Of a stretch of 5,514 bases of DNA, positions 1 through 5,514 are shown one piece after another. The DNA lies in contig VERU01000196.1 of NCBI GenBank assembly GCA_018882485.1, positions 1 through 5,514 on the forward strand, written 5' to 3'. A model generated the notes under the pieces. The model ran no database searches. It saw only the letters and a list, made by a program, of their open reading frames with translations, and was not told where the DNA came from. Made by a program: the position numbers and the translations under genes. The stretch comes from Rhodoferax sp. GTDB lineage: Bacteria; Pseudomonadota; Gammaproteobacteria; Burkholderiales; Burkholderiaceae_C. Numbering within the stretch: the first letter of the stretch is position 1; every line of letters starts with the position of its first letter.

Positions 1-336
1 GCCTTCGGGATCGTGGCCGCGGTGCTGGGTGTGGTCAATACCATGGGCTCGGTCGGGCAGCCGCCGGCGGTGCTGGGGGGCATGATCGCCTCCGCGCTGG
101 TGGGCACCTTTCTGGGCATTCTGCTGGCCTACGGGGTGGTGGAGCCGCTGGGCGGCCTGCTGGAGCAGAAGGCCCAGGACAGCGCCAAGGAATTCGAATG
201 CATCAAGTCGACCCTGCTGGCCAGCATGCAGGGCTACAACCCCGCCACGGCGATCGAATTCGGACGCAAGGTGCTGTTCTCCACCGAACGGCCGACCTTT
301 CTTGAACTGGAAAGCCACGTCCGCGGCAAGAAGTAA
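1..336 (+). CDS. motA: Flagellar motor stator protein MotA, C-terminal part (5' end outside window)
   Basis: MotA is the inner-membrane stator subunit that, with MotB, conducts ions and pushes on the rotor protein FliG. The reading frame is open from base 1, so the gene starts upstream; about 111 C-terminal residues of an expected ~285 are seen. The visible part begins AFGIVAAVLGVVNTMGS, the end of transmembrane segment 3. A periplasmic turn (VGQPPAVLG) follows, then segment 4 (about residues 27-46 of the fragment) ending in VVEPL, whose Pro corresponds to the functionally important Pro222 of E. coli MotA. The cytoplasmic tail carries the family block EFGRKVLFSTERPTFLELE. An in-frame GTG at 13 is not a plausible start because homology continues upstream of it. 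The stop is TAA at 334-336, and motB starts 17 bases later, so the two are almost certainly co-transcribed. Identification is by remembered similarity to E. coli MotA. Confidence 0.95.
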   Translation, partial: AFGIVAAVLGVVNTMGSVGQPPAVLGGMIASALVGTFLGILLAYGVVEPLGGLLEQKAQDSAKEFECIKSTLLASMQGYNPATAIEFGRKVLFSTERPTFLELESHVRGKK

Positions 337-353
337 GCTGGGCGGTTCCCCCC

Positions 354-1274
354 ATGGCCACCAATCCGGACAAGCTCCAGCCCATCATCGTCAAGAAGGT
401 CAAGAAGGGCGGGCACGGCGCCCACGGCGGCGCCTGGAAAATCGCCTACGCCGACTTCGTGACGGCCATGATGGCCTTCTTCCTGCTGATGTGGCTGCTG
501 GGCTCCACCTCGGAAGGCGACAAGAAGGGCCTGGCGGACTTCTTTGCCTCCCCCATGAAAGTCGCCCTGCAGGGTGGCAGCGGGGCCGGCCAGAGCAGCA
601 GCGTGATCAATGGCGGCGGGACCGACCTGACACGCACCACCGGGCAGAATGCCCGCGCCGACGCCGCCGACGTGGTGCAGAAGAAGATGGTGATCGAGGC
701 CGTGAAGGCCGAAATCGCGCGGCAGGACGCCAAAAAGATGCAGTCGCTGAGTCAGAAAATCAGCGCGGCCATCACCAGCAACCCCAAGCTGGCCGAATTC
801 AGTTCGCAAATCCGGCTCGATGCCACGCCCGACGGGCTTCAGATCCAGATCGTGGACGACCAGCGGCGACCCATGTTCGACTCGGGCAGCGCCGTGGTCA
901 AGCCCTACATGCGGGACATCCTGCGCGAAATCGGTGCCGTTCTGGCCGAGGTCGACAACAAGGTGAGCCTGGACGGTCATACCGATCGCACGCCCTACGG
1001 AAGCGGTGAGCGCGGCTACAGCAACTGGGAGTTGTCGGCCGACCGGGCCAACGCGTCGCGTCGCGAACTGCTGGCCGCAGGCTTGCCCGAGGACCACGTC
1101 GGACGCGTGGTCGGCCTGGCCGCCAGCAACCTGCTGGATCCGGCCGACCCGACCGGCGCCACCAACCGCCGGATCAGCATCATCGTGCTGACCAAGGAAG
1201 CCGAAGAACGGCTGGTGGGTTTCGGCCGAACCGCCGCCGGACCCGTGCCGGTCGCGCAGCAGGCCAAGCCCTGA
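354..1274 (+). CDS. motB: Flagellar motor stator protein MotB (peptidoglycan anchor)
   Basis: MotB pairs with MotA in the stator and fixes it to the cell wall. The 306-residue product is of normal length. Residues 1-28 are a basic, His/Gly-rich cytoplasmic tail. One transmembrane helix follows (about 31-50) containing [12 protein letters not shown]; Asp34 is the expected ion-binding residue, equivalent to Asp32 of E. coli. Next is a plug-like amphipathic segment (about 54-66, [13 protein letters not shown]) and a long periplasmic linker. The OmpA-like peptidoglycan-binding domain (about 165-290) shows GHTDRTPY (208-215) and [10 protein letters not shown] (224-233), with conserved Asp211 and Arg231, and ends in a TNRRISI strand. 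The ATG at 354 is preceded by a weak Shine-Dalgarno-like GGGCGG (340-345), so translation may partly depend on coupling to motA. Whether protons or sodium ions are used cannot be read from the sequence; the proton type is the default for this group. Confidence 0.97.
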   Translation: MATNPDKLQPIIVKKVKKGGHGAHGGAWKIAYADFVTAMMAFFLLMWLLGSTSEGDKKGLADFFASPMKVALQGGSGAGQSSSVINGGGTDLTRTTGQNARADAADVVQKKMVIEAVKAEIARQDAKKMQSLSQKISAAITSNPKLAEFSSQIRLDATPDGLQIQIVDDQRRPMFDSGSAVVKPYMRDILREIGAVLAEVDNKVSLDGHTDRTPYGSGERGYSNWELSADRANASRRELLAAGLPEDHVGRVVGLAASNLLDPADPTGATNRRISIIVLTKEAEERLVGFGRTAAGPVPVAQQAKP

Positions 1275-1298
1275 AACCGGCCGCCCTTGCCCTACACT
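1271..1298 (+). promoter_or_regulatory. Weak sigma70-like promoter candidate upstream of cheY
   Basis: The 83-base motB-cheY gap contains CTGAAA (1271-1276, overlapping the motB stop) and, 16 bases on, TACACT (1293-1298). Each matches 4 of 6 consensus positions. The downstream part of the gap also has a small GCGCC/GGCGC hairpin (1316-1320 with 1325-1329, 4-base loop). The gap is longer than the other intra-cluster junctions apart from cheZ-flhB, which is the main reason to consider a promoter here. The match is weak and could be chance; read-through from motB is equally possible. Confidence 0.18.
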
Positions 1299-1344
1299 CC
1301 CTCCCCCGGTATGTCGCGCCGCCTGGCGCTCTGGACGCCCCCTC

Positions 1345-1351
1345 GAAAGGA
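1345..1351 (+). promoter_or_regulatory. Shine-Dalgarno sequence that sets the cheY GTG start
   Basis: GAAAGGA lies 6 bases before the GTG at 1358. It is the best ribosome binding site in the window and supports GTG as the cheY start. The ATG at 1311 is out of frame with cheY, and the next in-frame ATG falls inside the conserved DDFSTMRR motif, too late to be the start. Confidence 0.7.
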
Positions 1352-1357
1352 TACCCT

Positions 1358-1747
1358 GTGGCCAGTGATCTCCGATTCTTGGTCGTTGACGACTTCTCCA
1401 CGATGCGCCGCATCGTCCGTGGCCTGCTGAAAGAAATCGGCTACACCCAGGCCGAAGAGGCCGAAGACGGACAGGCCGCGCTCTCCAAATTGGTGGCTGG
1501 AAATTTCGATTTCGTGATCAGCGACATCAACATGCCCAACATGAACGGGTTCGAGCTGCTGGGCGAAATGAAGAAGCATGAAAGGCTCAAGAACCTGCCG
1601 GTCCTGATGGTGACGGCCGAGGCGCGCAAGGAGGACATCGTGCTCGCGGCCCAGAAGGGTGCGGCCGGTTTCATCGTCAAGCCCTTTACCAAGGCCACGC
1701 TGGAAGACAAGCTCAACCTCATCCTGACCAAATTCGGCATGAAATGA
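1358..1747 (+). CDS. cheY: Chemotaxis response regulator CheY
   Basis: CheY is a single-domain cytoplasmic receiver. Phosphorylated by CheA, it binds FliM/FliN at the flagellar switch and changes the direction of rotation. The product is 129 residues, the family length, with no output domain. Seen directly: [16 protein letters not shown] with the Mg-binding acidic pair Asp11/Asp12; the phospho-acceptor Asp56 in [17 protein letters not shown]; Thr86 in [11 protein letters not shown]; and Lys108 in [13 protein letters not shown]. The position equivalent to the E. coli switch residue Tyr106 is Phe105 here. Positions are one lower than in E. coli because the N-terminus is one residue shorter. The start is GTG at 1358, backed by the SD at 1345-1351. 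The TGA stop overlaps the cheZ ATG (ATGA, 1744-1747), so CheY and its phosphatase should be made in a coupled way. The neighbours motAB, cheZ and flhBA support flagellar chemotaxis CheY over another receiver. Confidence 0.96.
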   Translation: MASDLRFLVVDDFSTMRRIVRGLLKEIGYTQAEEAEDGQAALSKLVAGNFDFVISDINMPNMNGFELLGEMKKHERLKNLPVLMVTAEARKEDIVLAAQKGAAGFIVKPFTKATLEDKLNLILTKFGMK

Positions 1748-2412
1748 GCGCATCGCCCACGACCGAACGCGCGCAGCAGGCGGCGCTCCCCGAGACCTCG
1801 GCCGAAGCTGGTGCCAACGACATCCATCACAGCCTGGGCACCCTGACGCGCCAGCTGCACGACGCACTGACGGCACTGGGGCTGGCGGAGCGGCTCAAGG
1901 GCCTGGCCGGCGAACTGCCCGACGCCCAGAGCCGCCTGTCCTACATCTCCCGCCTGACGGGTGAGGCCGCGGACAAGGTGCTGACCGAAGTCGACGCCGC
2001 CCGCTTGCAGCAGGACCAGGTGCTGGCCCACAGCCGGCAGCTGCGGGAACTGATCGCCGCACCAGACTGCCCGCAGCCCCTGCGGGCCCAGGCCGCGACC
2101 TGTCTGGGCGGCATCGAATCCGGCGTGCAACAGGTGCAGGGCCACCTCACCGAAATCATGATGGCCCAGGGCTTTCATGACCTGACCGGCCAGGTCATCC
2201 GCAAGGTGGCGGCACTGGCCAGCGACATGGAACAGCAACTGGTCCAGATGCTGCTGCAGACGGCGCCCGCCGAGGCCTTGCCACGGGCCGCCTCCGGCGA
2301 TGCGGGCAAATCCGCTGGTCTTGCCGGTCCGGTGATCGACCCCAGGGGCAACCCCCAGGTGGTGGCCAACCAGTCCGAGGTGGACGACCTGCTCGCCAGC
2401 CTGGGGTTCTGA
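1744..2412 (+). CDS. cheZ: CheY-phosphate phosphatase CheZ
   Basis: CheZ ends the motor signal by stimulating hydrolysis of the aspartyl-phosphate on CheY. The 222-residue product is close to the 214 of E. coli CheZ. After a variable N-terminus (1-26), residues about 27-170 are nearly all helical and should form the long hairpin that pairs into the dimeric four-helix bundle. The catalytic segment [16 protein letters not shown] holds Asp146 and Gln150, equivalent to Asp143 and Gln147 of E. coli. The Gln places the attacking water. A Pro/Ala/Gly-rich flexible linker (about 173-208) leads to [13 protein letters not shown] at the extreme C-terminus, the conserved amphipathic helix that captures CheY-P. 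No good SD precedes the ATG, which overlaps the cheY stop by 4 bases, suggesting translational coupling. CheZ is confined mainly to beta- and gamma-proteobacteria, which helps place the organism. All key residues are present. Confidence 0.96.
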   Translation: MSASPTTERAQQAALPETSAEAGANDIHHSLGTLTRQLHDALTALGLAERLKGLAGELPDAQSRLSYISRLTGEAADKVLTEVDAARLQQDQVLAHSRQLRELIAAPDCPQPLRAQAATCLGGIESGVQQVQGHLTEIMMAQGFHDLTGQVIRKVAALASDMEQQLVQMLLQTAPAEALPRAASGDAGKSAGLAGPVIDPRGNPQVVANQSEVDDLLASLGF

Positions 2413-2415
2413 CCC

Positions 2416-2440
2416 CGGCCGCGCCTGAAATAGGCGGCCG
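2416..2440 (+). other. Hairpin just after the cheZ stop (possible anti-terminator arm)
   Basis: CGGCC (2416-2420) pairs with GGCCG (2436-2440), and GCCT (2423-2426) with AGGC (2432-2435). This leaves a 2-base bulge (GC, 2421-2422) and a 5-base loop GAAAT. It begins only 4 bases after the cheZ TGA. Its right arm (2432-2440) is also the left arm of the terminator-like hairpin downstream, so the two cannot form together. The structure is read by eye, with no folding energy computed; regulatory use is inference. Confidence 0.4.
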
Positions 2441-2454
2441 TAACACCGCCTTTT
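2432..2454 (+). terminator. Terminator-like hairpin between cheZ and flhB
   Basis: AGGCGG (2432-2437) pairs with CCGCCT (2446-2451) across an 8-base loop. The right arm runs straight into TTTT (2451-2454), followed by CCCGC and another TTT (2460-2462). GAAAT lies just before the left arm. This is the layout of a Rho-independent terminator, though the stem is only 6 bp and the T run is short and interrupted. It could end part of the motA-cheZ transcript, act as an attenuator for flhBA, or be chance in a GC-rich gap. Confidence 0.3.
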
Positions 2455-2459
2455 CCCGC

Positions 2460-2487
2460 TTTAGCCCGCACGTCCCCTCGGGACAAT
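2460..2487 (+). promoter_or_regulatory. Weak promoter-like sequence upstream of flhB
   Basis: TTTAGC (2460-2465, 3 of 6 matches to the -35 consensus) and GACAAT (2482-2487, 4 of 6 matches to the -10 consensus) are 16 bases apart. Transcription would start near 2494, only about 18 bases before the flhB ATG. A small perfect hairpin GTCCC/GGGAC (2472-2476 with 2480-2484, 3-base loop) lies between the boxes. No convincing sigma28 (FliA) promoter was found in the gap. The call rests mostly on position and is weak. Confidence 0.2.
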
Positions 2488-2513
2488 GGCGGCCACACCC
2501 CGTTGGCCGCCAT
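2486..2513. repeat. Perfect 10-bp inverted repeat reaching into the flhB start codon
   Basis: ATGGCGGCCA (2486-2495) is exactly complementary to TGGCCGCCAT (2504-2513), with an 8-base spacer CACCCCGT. In RNA it would be a GC-rich 10-bp stem-loop. Its last two paired bases are the A and U of the flhB ATG (2512-2514), and it covers the region where a ribosome binding site should be. No T run follows, so it is not an intrinsic terminator. As DNA it could instead be a dyad binding site for a dimeric regulator. The repeat itself is certain; its function is inferred. Confidence 0.6.
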
Positions 2514-3669
2514 GGAATCGAACAGTCAGGACCGCAACCTACCCGCCTCGGAACGCAAGCTCCAGAAGGCCCGGGAGGACGGCCAGGTCACCCGCTCCCG
2601 CGACCTCGCCCACCTGGCCGTGCTGGGTGCCGGCGGCCTGACACTGCTGTCCGGCGCCCCCGCACTGTTCGACCGATTGCAGGCCCAGATGGCGATGCAG
2701 CTGCGCTTTGGCGCCCGCGACGTGACCGACCCCGCCAGCATGCTGGAACGCCTGCAGCAGATGGCCGTCGTCGGGCTGACGGCCTGCGTGGTGTTCGGCA
2801 CCATCGTGATGGCCGCCACCATCCTGGGCACCATCGCCACCGGGGGCTGGGTGCTGACACTCAAGCCGGTGATGCCCGACTGGAGCCGCATCAATCCGCT
2901 GACGGGCTTTGGAAGGATGTTCACCAAGGACAAGCTGGTGGAGGCGGTCAAGATGACCGCCATCACCGCGCTGCTGCTGGCGCTGGGTGGCTGGTACATC
3001 AGCGCCGGACTGGATGCGCTGAGCCTGCTGGTGTTGCAGCCTTCCAGCTCCGCACTGCGGCACCTGATCGACTGGCTCACACGGGGCATGGGCCTGCTCA
3101 TGCTGGTCGTGCTACTGGTGGCCCTGATCGACGTGCCGCTGCAGAATTTCCTGCACCGGTCGCGGCTGAAGATGTCGCACCAGGAGGTGAAGGAGGAGCA
3201 CAAGCAGTCCGATGGCAACCCGCAACTCAAGGGGCGGCAGCGGCAGCGGCAGCGCGAACTGGCGCAAGGCGCCAGCGTGCAGGCGGTCCCCAAGGCGGAT
3301 TTCGTGCTCATGAACCCCACCCACTATGCGGTGGCCATCCGCTACGACGACAAAGCCATGCGCGCGCCGCAGGTGGTGTCCAAGGGCGCCGATCTGCTGG
3401 CCTTCCGCATCCGGGACCTGGCGCGCCAGCACCAGGTTCCCGTGCTGCAGTCGCCCATGCTGGCACGGGCGCTGTACGCCCACGCCGAGATCGATCAGGA
3501 CATCCCCACCAGCCTGTACACCGCCGTGGCGCAGGTACTCGCCTATGTGTACCGCCTGCGAGCGGCCCTCCGCGGCAACGGGCCGATGCCGGGCGACCTG
3601 CCCCAACCCGATGTACCGCCTGAGCTGGATCCCCACGCCCGGGTCGTCGCAGCCACGCCCAGCACATGA
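2512..3669 (+). CDS. flhB: Flagellar type III export gate protein FlhB (substrate-specificity switch)
   Basis: FlhB is an inner-membrane part of the flagellar export gate. Its self-cleaving cytoplasmic domain switches export from rod/hook to filament proteins. From the ATG at 2512 the product is 385 residues. The N-terminus has the family block ASERKLQKAREDGQ (12-25). Four hydrophobic regions follow (about 32-53, 85-115, 143-172 and 186-211). The cytoplasmic domain begins near MSHQEVKEEHKQSDGNPQLKG (221-241) and contains the autocleavage site NPTH (268-271; cleavage between Asn268 and Pro269). The tail after about 350 is Pro-rich. An in-frame TTG at 2503 would add three residues. ATG is preferred because it puts NPTH at 268, next to Asn269 of Salmonella/E. 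coli, and the N-terminus then aligns within one residue. Neither start has a clear SD, and both lie in the inverted repeat at 2486-2513. The TGA stop overlaps the flhA ATG (3666-3669). Confidence 0.95.
   Translation: MESNSQDRNLPASERKLQKAREDGQVTRSRDLAHLAVLGAGGLTLLSGAPALFDRLQAQMAMQLRFGARDVTDPASMLERLQQMAVVGLTACVVFGTIVMAATILGTIATGGWVLTLKPVMPDWSRINPLTGFGRMFTKDKLVEAVKMTAITALLLALGGWYISAGLDALSLLVLQPSSSALRHLIDWLTRGMGLLMLVVLLVALIDVPLQNFLHRSRLKMSHQEVKEEHKQSDGNPQLKGRQRQRQRELAQGASVQAVPKADFVLMNPTHYAVAIRYDDKAMRAPQVVSKGADLLAFRIRDLARQHQVPVLQSPMLARALYAHAEIDQDIPTSLYTAVAQVLAYVYRLRAALRGNGPMPGDLPQPDVPPELDPHARVVAATPST
3235..3252 (+). repeat. Three tandem CGGCAG hexamers inside flhB
   Basis: CGGCAG occurs three times in a row in frame and encodes RQRQRQ (residues 242-247), followed by a further Arg. 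It lies in the basic segment of the FlhB cytoplasmic domain, about 20 residues before the NPTH cleavage site. Related FlhB proteins usually have an Arg/Gln-rich stretch of the type GRIRQRQRE here, so the protein is within family variation, but the exact DNA repeat could change length by slippage. Confidence 0.75.
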
Positions 3670-5514
3670 ATCCCCAACTCCAGGTTCTTCAGCAGTGGTT
3701 CGGCCGGCACGCCTCCCTGATCCAGGGGGCTGCGGCCCCGCTGCTGGTGGTACTGATCCTGGGCATGATGGTGCTGCCACTGCCGCCCTGGCTGCTCGAC
3801 ACCTTCTTCACGCTCAACATCTCGGCCGCCCTGATGGTGATGCTGGTGGCGGCCTACATGATCAAGCCGCTGGATTTCGCCGCCTTTCCGACCGTTCTGC
3901 TGCTGACCACCCTGATGCGGCTGTCGCTGAATGTGGCATCGACACGGGTGGTGCTGCTCGAGGGCCACACCGGCCCTGGTGCCGCAGGCGCCGTGATCGA
4001 GGCTTTCGGCCACTTCCTGATCGGCGGCAACTTCGCCGTCGGTCTGATCGTGTTCTCCATCCTGGTGGTGATCAACTTCGTGGTCGTCACCAAGGGCGCA
4101 GAACGCATCGCCGAGGTCTCGGCCCGCTTCGCCCTGGATGCGATGCCCGGCAAGCAGATGGCCGTCGACGCCGACCTCAATGCCGGCCTGATCGACGAGA
4201 AGGAAGCCAAGCGGCGCCGTGCCGAAGTGTCCGAGGAAGCCGACTTCTTCGGCTCCATGGATGGCGCCTCCAAGTTCGTGCGGGGCGATGCCATCGCCGG
4301 CATCCTGATCCTGCTGATCAACATCTTCGGCGGCTTCGCCATCGGCATGCTGCAGCACGACCTGAGCGCCTCGCAGGCTGCCAACAGCTACATCCTGCTG
4401 GCCATCGGTGATGCGCTGGTGGCCCAGGTTCCGGGCCTGCTGATTTCGGTGGCCGCCGCGATGGTGGTCTCGCGCGTCGGCAAGGAGCAGGAACTGGGCC
4501 TGCAGATCGTTGAGCAGATCTTCATTTCGCCGCGCATCCTGGGCATCACCGGCGGCATCATGGGCGTGCTGGGCATCATCCCGGGCATGCCGCATGTGGT
4601 GTTTCTGGGCATCGCGGCGGTCCTGGGCTACAGCGCCTGGGTCATGGCCACCCGCCCGCCCCCGGCCGCCGAACCCGCTCCGGAAACCAGCGCACCGCAA
4701 CCCGATGGCGAAGCCAGCTGGGACGACCTGCAACCGGTGGACCAGCTCGGCCTGGAACTGGGCTACCGGCTCATTGCCCTGGTGGACAAGAACCGCCAGG
4801 GCGACCTGCTGACCCGCATCAAGGGGGTGCGGCGCAAGTTCGCGCAGGAAGTCGGTTTCCTGCCTCCGGCCGTGCATGTGCGCGACAACCTGGAGCTCAA
4901 ACCCAGCGCCTACCGCATCACCCTGCGCGGGGTGATCGTGGGCGAAGGCGAAGCCTTTCCCGGCATGCACCTGGCGATCAACCCGGGCGGCATCACCACC
5001 CCGCTCATCGGCACGGCCACCACCGACCCGGCCTTCGGTCTGCCCGCCCACTGGATCGACGAACGCCAGCGGGAAGCGGCGCAAATGGCCGGATTTACCG
5101 TGGTTGATTCCGAGACCGTGATGGCCACCCATTTGTCACACTTGATGCAGGTACAGGCCGCCCGCCTGCTGAGCCGAACCGAGACGCAGCAGCTGGTGGA
5201 ACACGTGGCCAAACAGGCACCGAAGTTGATCGAGGAAGTGGTTCCCAAAATGGTATCCATCGCCGTATTCCAGAAGGTGCTCCAGCTGCTGCTGGAGGAG
5301 GCCGTGCACATCCGCGACATCCGGACCATCATCGAATCGCTGGCGGAAAACGCCGCCTCCATCAGCGACCCCGTCGAGCTGGCCCGGCGGGTGCGCATCG
5401 CCCTTTCGCCGGCCATCGTGCAGCAGATCTACGGCCCGGCACGCGAACTGGATGTGATCGCCATCGATCCCCCTCTCGAACGGCTGCTGGTCCAGGCGCT
5501 GGGCAACGCCAGCG
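3666..5514 (+). CDS. flhA: Flagellar type III export gate protein FlhA (3' end outside window)
   Basis: FlhA is the large export-gate subunit: a ring of nine with an ion-conducting membrane part and a cytoplasmic platform for chaperone-substrate complexes. The frame is open from the ATG at 3666 to the last base: 616 codons of an expected 690-700. Hydrophobic segments lie at about 21-41, 46-66, 70-84, 113-141, 208-229, 240-268, 290-306 and 308-328. The FHIPEP-family signature RLSLNVASTRVVLLEG is at 85-100. The charged cytoplasmic loop (142-207) includes DADLNAGLIDEKEAKRRR. Arg85, Arg94, Lys203, Asp208, Asp249 and Arg270 sit at positions matching conserved charged residues of Salmonella FlhA (from memory). 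A Pro/Ala linker (331-352) leads to the cytoplasmic domain, with TDPAFGLPAHWI (453-464) in the part that helps form the chaperone-binding surface. The start overlaps the flhB stop (ATGA) with no strong SD, indicating translational coupling. No frameshift or internal stop is seen. Confidence 0.96.
   Translation, partial: MNPQLQVLQQWFGRHASLIQGAAAPLLVVLILGMMVLPLPPWLLDTFFTLNISAALMVMLVAAYMIKPLDFAAFPTVLLLTTLMRLSLNVASTRVVLLEGHTGPGAAGAVIEAFGHFLIGGNFAVGLIVFSILVVINFVVVTKGAERIAEVSARFALDAMPGKQMAVDADLNAGLIDEKEAKRRRAEVSEEADFFGSMDGASKFVRGDAIAGILILLINIFGGFAIGMLQHDLSASQAANSYILLAIGDALVAQVPGLLISVAAAMVVSRVGKEQELGLQIVEQIFISPRILGITGGIMGVLGIIPGMPHVVFLGIAAVLGYSAWVMATRPPPAAEPAPETSAPQPDGEASWDDLQPVDQLGLELGYRLIALVDKNRQGDLLTRIKGVRRKFAQEVGFLPPAVHVRDNLELKPSAYRITLRGVIVGEGEAFPGMHLAINPGGITTPLIGTATTDPAFGLPAHWIDERQREAAQMAGFTVVDSETVMATHLSHLMQVQAARLLSRTETQQLVEHVAKQAPKLIEEVVPKMVSIAVFQKVLQLLLEEAVHIRDIRTIIESLAENAASISDPVELARRVRIALSPAIVQQIYGPARELDVIAIDPPLERLLVQALGNAS

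Noticed and set aside
13..15. GTG at 13 as the start of a short gene
   Set aside because: The frame is open to base 1 and the residues before it (AFGI) continue the MotA transmembrane 3 motif, so the gene simply begins outside the window.
302..1009. A plus-strand open frame of 235 codons overlapping motB in another frame
   Set aside because: The product is very rich in Arg, Gly and Ala, as expected from an off-frame reading of GC-rich DNA. The overlapping motB frame is clearly the real one.
234..1097. A 287-codon minus-strand open frame opposite motA/motB
   Set aside because: It is fully antisense to MotB, which has intact family motifs, and its product is low-complexity and unrecognised.
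2437..2444. GCCGTAAC, resembling the -10 element of a sigma28 (FliA) flagellar promoter
   Set aside because: No TAAAG/TCAAG-like -35 element lies at the needed distance upstream (2418-2425 is GCCGCGCC), and the -10 match itself is imperfect.
2486..2488. ATG at 2486 as an alternative flhB start
   Set aside because: It is in a different frame from FlhB and opens into an unrecognisable Arg/Pro-rich peptide.
3326..4411. A plus-strand open frame of 361 codons spanning the flhB-flhA junction
   Set aside because: It is an off-frame reading rich in Arg, Pro and Ala. FlhB and FlhA in the other two frames account for the whole stretch with conserved motifs.
3543..5132. A 529-codon open frame on the minus strand opposite flhB/flhA
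   Set aside because: It lies antisense to the clearly conserved flhA, gives a His/Gly/Gln-rich product with no recognisable domain, and is typical of stop-poor antisense frames in GC-rich genes.
1..5514. CRISPR arrays, tRNA/rRNA genes, insertion sequences, attachment sites, phage or defence genes
   Set aside because: None seen. Coding sequence on one strand fills almost the whole window, and no regularly spaced repeats, transposase motifs or tRNA-like folds were recognised by eye.

Overview
This window is a GC-rich, single-strand block of flagellar motor, chemotaxis and flagellar export genes. In order it holds motA (3' end only), motB, cheY, cheZ, flhB and flhA (cut at its 3' end by the window edge). 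The proteins are closest in character to those of beta-proteobacteria. High GC, the presence of cheZ, and the FlhB opening with LPASERKLQKAREDGQ point to Burkholderiales, most likely a Comamonadaceae-like genus. The genus is inferred from remembered family features, not from a search.

Layout: positions 1-1274 encode the stator, the MotA proton-channel subunit and the MotB peptidoglycan anchor, 17 bases apart. An 83-base gap with a good ribosome binding site leads to cheY (GTG start). cheY overlaps cheZ by 4 bases (ATGA). A 99-base gap between cheZ and flhB is the most structured non-coding part of the window. It contains two mutually exclusive hairpins, the second resembling an intrinsic terminator, then a weak promoter-like sequence, then a perfect 10-bp inverted repeat whose right arm runs into the flhB start codon. 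flhB overlaps flhA by 4 bases (ATGA). flhA stays open to the last base, with 616 codons visible of an expected ~690-700.

How the genes work together: FlhA and FlhB form the inner-membrane core of the flagellar type III export gate, which exports rod, hook and filament subunits. MotA/MotB use ion flow to turn the finished motor. CheY-phosphate binds the motor switch to change rotation and CheZ dephosphorylates it. The CheZ catalytic Asp/Gln and its C-terminal CheY-binding peptide are intact, so the CheY/CheZ pair looks functional.

The coding content is an ordinary flagellar locus and I see no previously undescribed protein system. The observations most worth checking are the RNA/DNA structures in the cheZ-flhB gap, the Phe in place of the usual switch Tyr of CheY, and the direct motB-cheY junction without the other che genes.
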